A stretch of DNA of 6,273 nt from contig JACCYX010000020.1 in assembly GCA_013696265.1 (NCBI GenBank), positions 1 through 6,273 on the forward strand, read 5' to 3'. The position numbers and the translations under genes were made by a program. The notes beneath the pieces were generated by a model. It was given only the letters and a program-made list of their open reading frames with translations. It was not told the origin of the DNA and searched no databases. This document shows, piece by piece, positions 6,222-6,273 of this stretch (its first letter is position 1; each line of letters opens with the position of its first letter). Source of the stretch: Chloroflexia bacterium. GTDB taxonomy: Bacteria; Chloroflexota; Chloroflexia; Thermomicrobiales; UBA6265.

Positions 6222-6273
6222 ATGAGCATCAGTGAAACGTTCAAGTACGAAGGCGGCGGGCTGGTCGATACCA
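6222..6273 (+). CDS. Start of an unidentified gene (partial, cut by window end)
   Basis: Only 17 codons are visible, beginning MSISETFKYEGGG, then the window ends. The start is supported by the strong AGAGGAGG site and by its place 39 nt after the membrane-protein stop, with no terminator between, so it is likely the third gene of the same operon. The visible residues are too few to name a family. They show no signal peptide or membrane segment. By context an enzyme of lipid-linked sugar or glycan processing would be unsurprising, but nothing in the sequence shows this. Confidence 0.6.
   Translation, partial: MSISETFKYEGGGLVDT

Overview
The window is a GC-rich bacterial chromosome segment with all genes on the + strand, packed tightly, and with several 4-bp start/stop overlaps. 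The mix of ATG, GTG and TTG starts, the strongly GC-biased third codon positions, and the style of the sigma/anti-sigma pair suggest a Chloroflexota-type genome, perhaps near Thermomicrobia. That placement is an impression from protein style, not something the sequence proves. I see no mobile element, CRISPR array, tRNA or rRNA.

Layout: (1) 1-774, the C-terminal half of L-aspartate oxidase (nadB), cut by the window edge. It is joined by an ATGA overlap to (2) 771-2129, folC (folylpolyglutamate/dihydrofolate synthase). (3) 2130-2370, a non-coding stretch with an inverted repeat and a good match to an ECF-type promoter (GGAACA, 15 nt, CGTT). (4) 2371-2979, an ECF sigma factor, joined by a GTGA overlap to (5) 2976-3845, its membrane-anchored zinc-binding anti-sigma factor. 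(6) 3846 to about 4032, a short intergenic region with a terminator-like hairpin directly abutting a sigma70-like promoter. (7) About 4033-5145, a family 2 polyprenyl-phosphate glycosyltransferase with two C-terminal membrane helices. It is joined by a TTGA overlap to (8) 5142-6182, a multi-pass membrane protein of the lysylphosphatidylglycerol-synthase transmembrane family (flippase-like, no catalytic domain). (9) From 6222, the first 17 codons of another gene behind a strong ribosome binding site.

Three functional units follow from this: a cofactor-biosynthesis pair (NAD precursor and folate polyglutamylation), a probably autoregulated envelope-stress sigma/anti-sigma switch, and the start of a cell-envelope glycolipid operon. 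The most unusual item is the outer domain of the anti-sigma factor. It carries a single DnaJ-type CxxCxGxG motif, a third cysteine and a dense cluster of methionines, which suggests thiol-redox or metal sensing outside the membrane.
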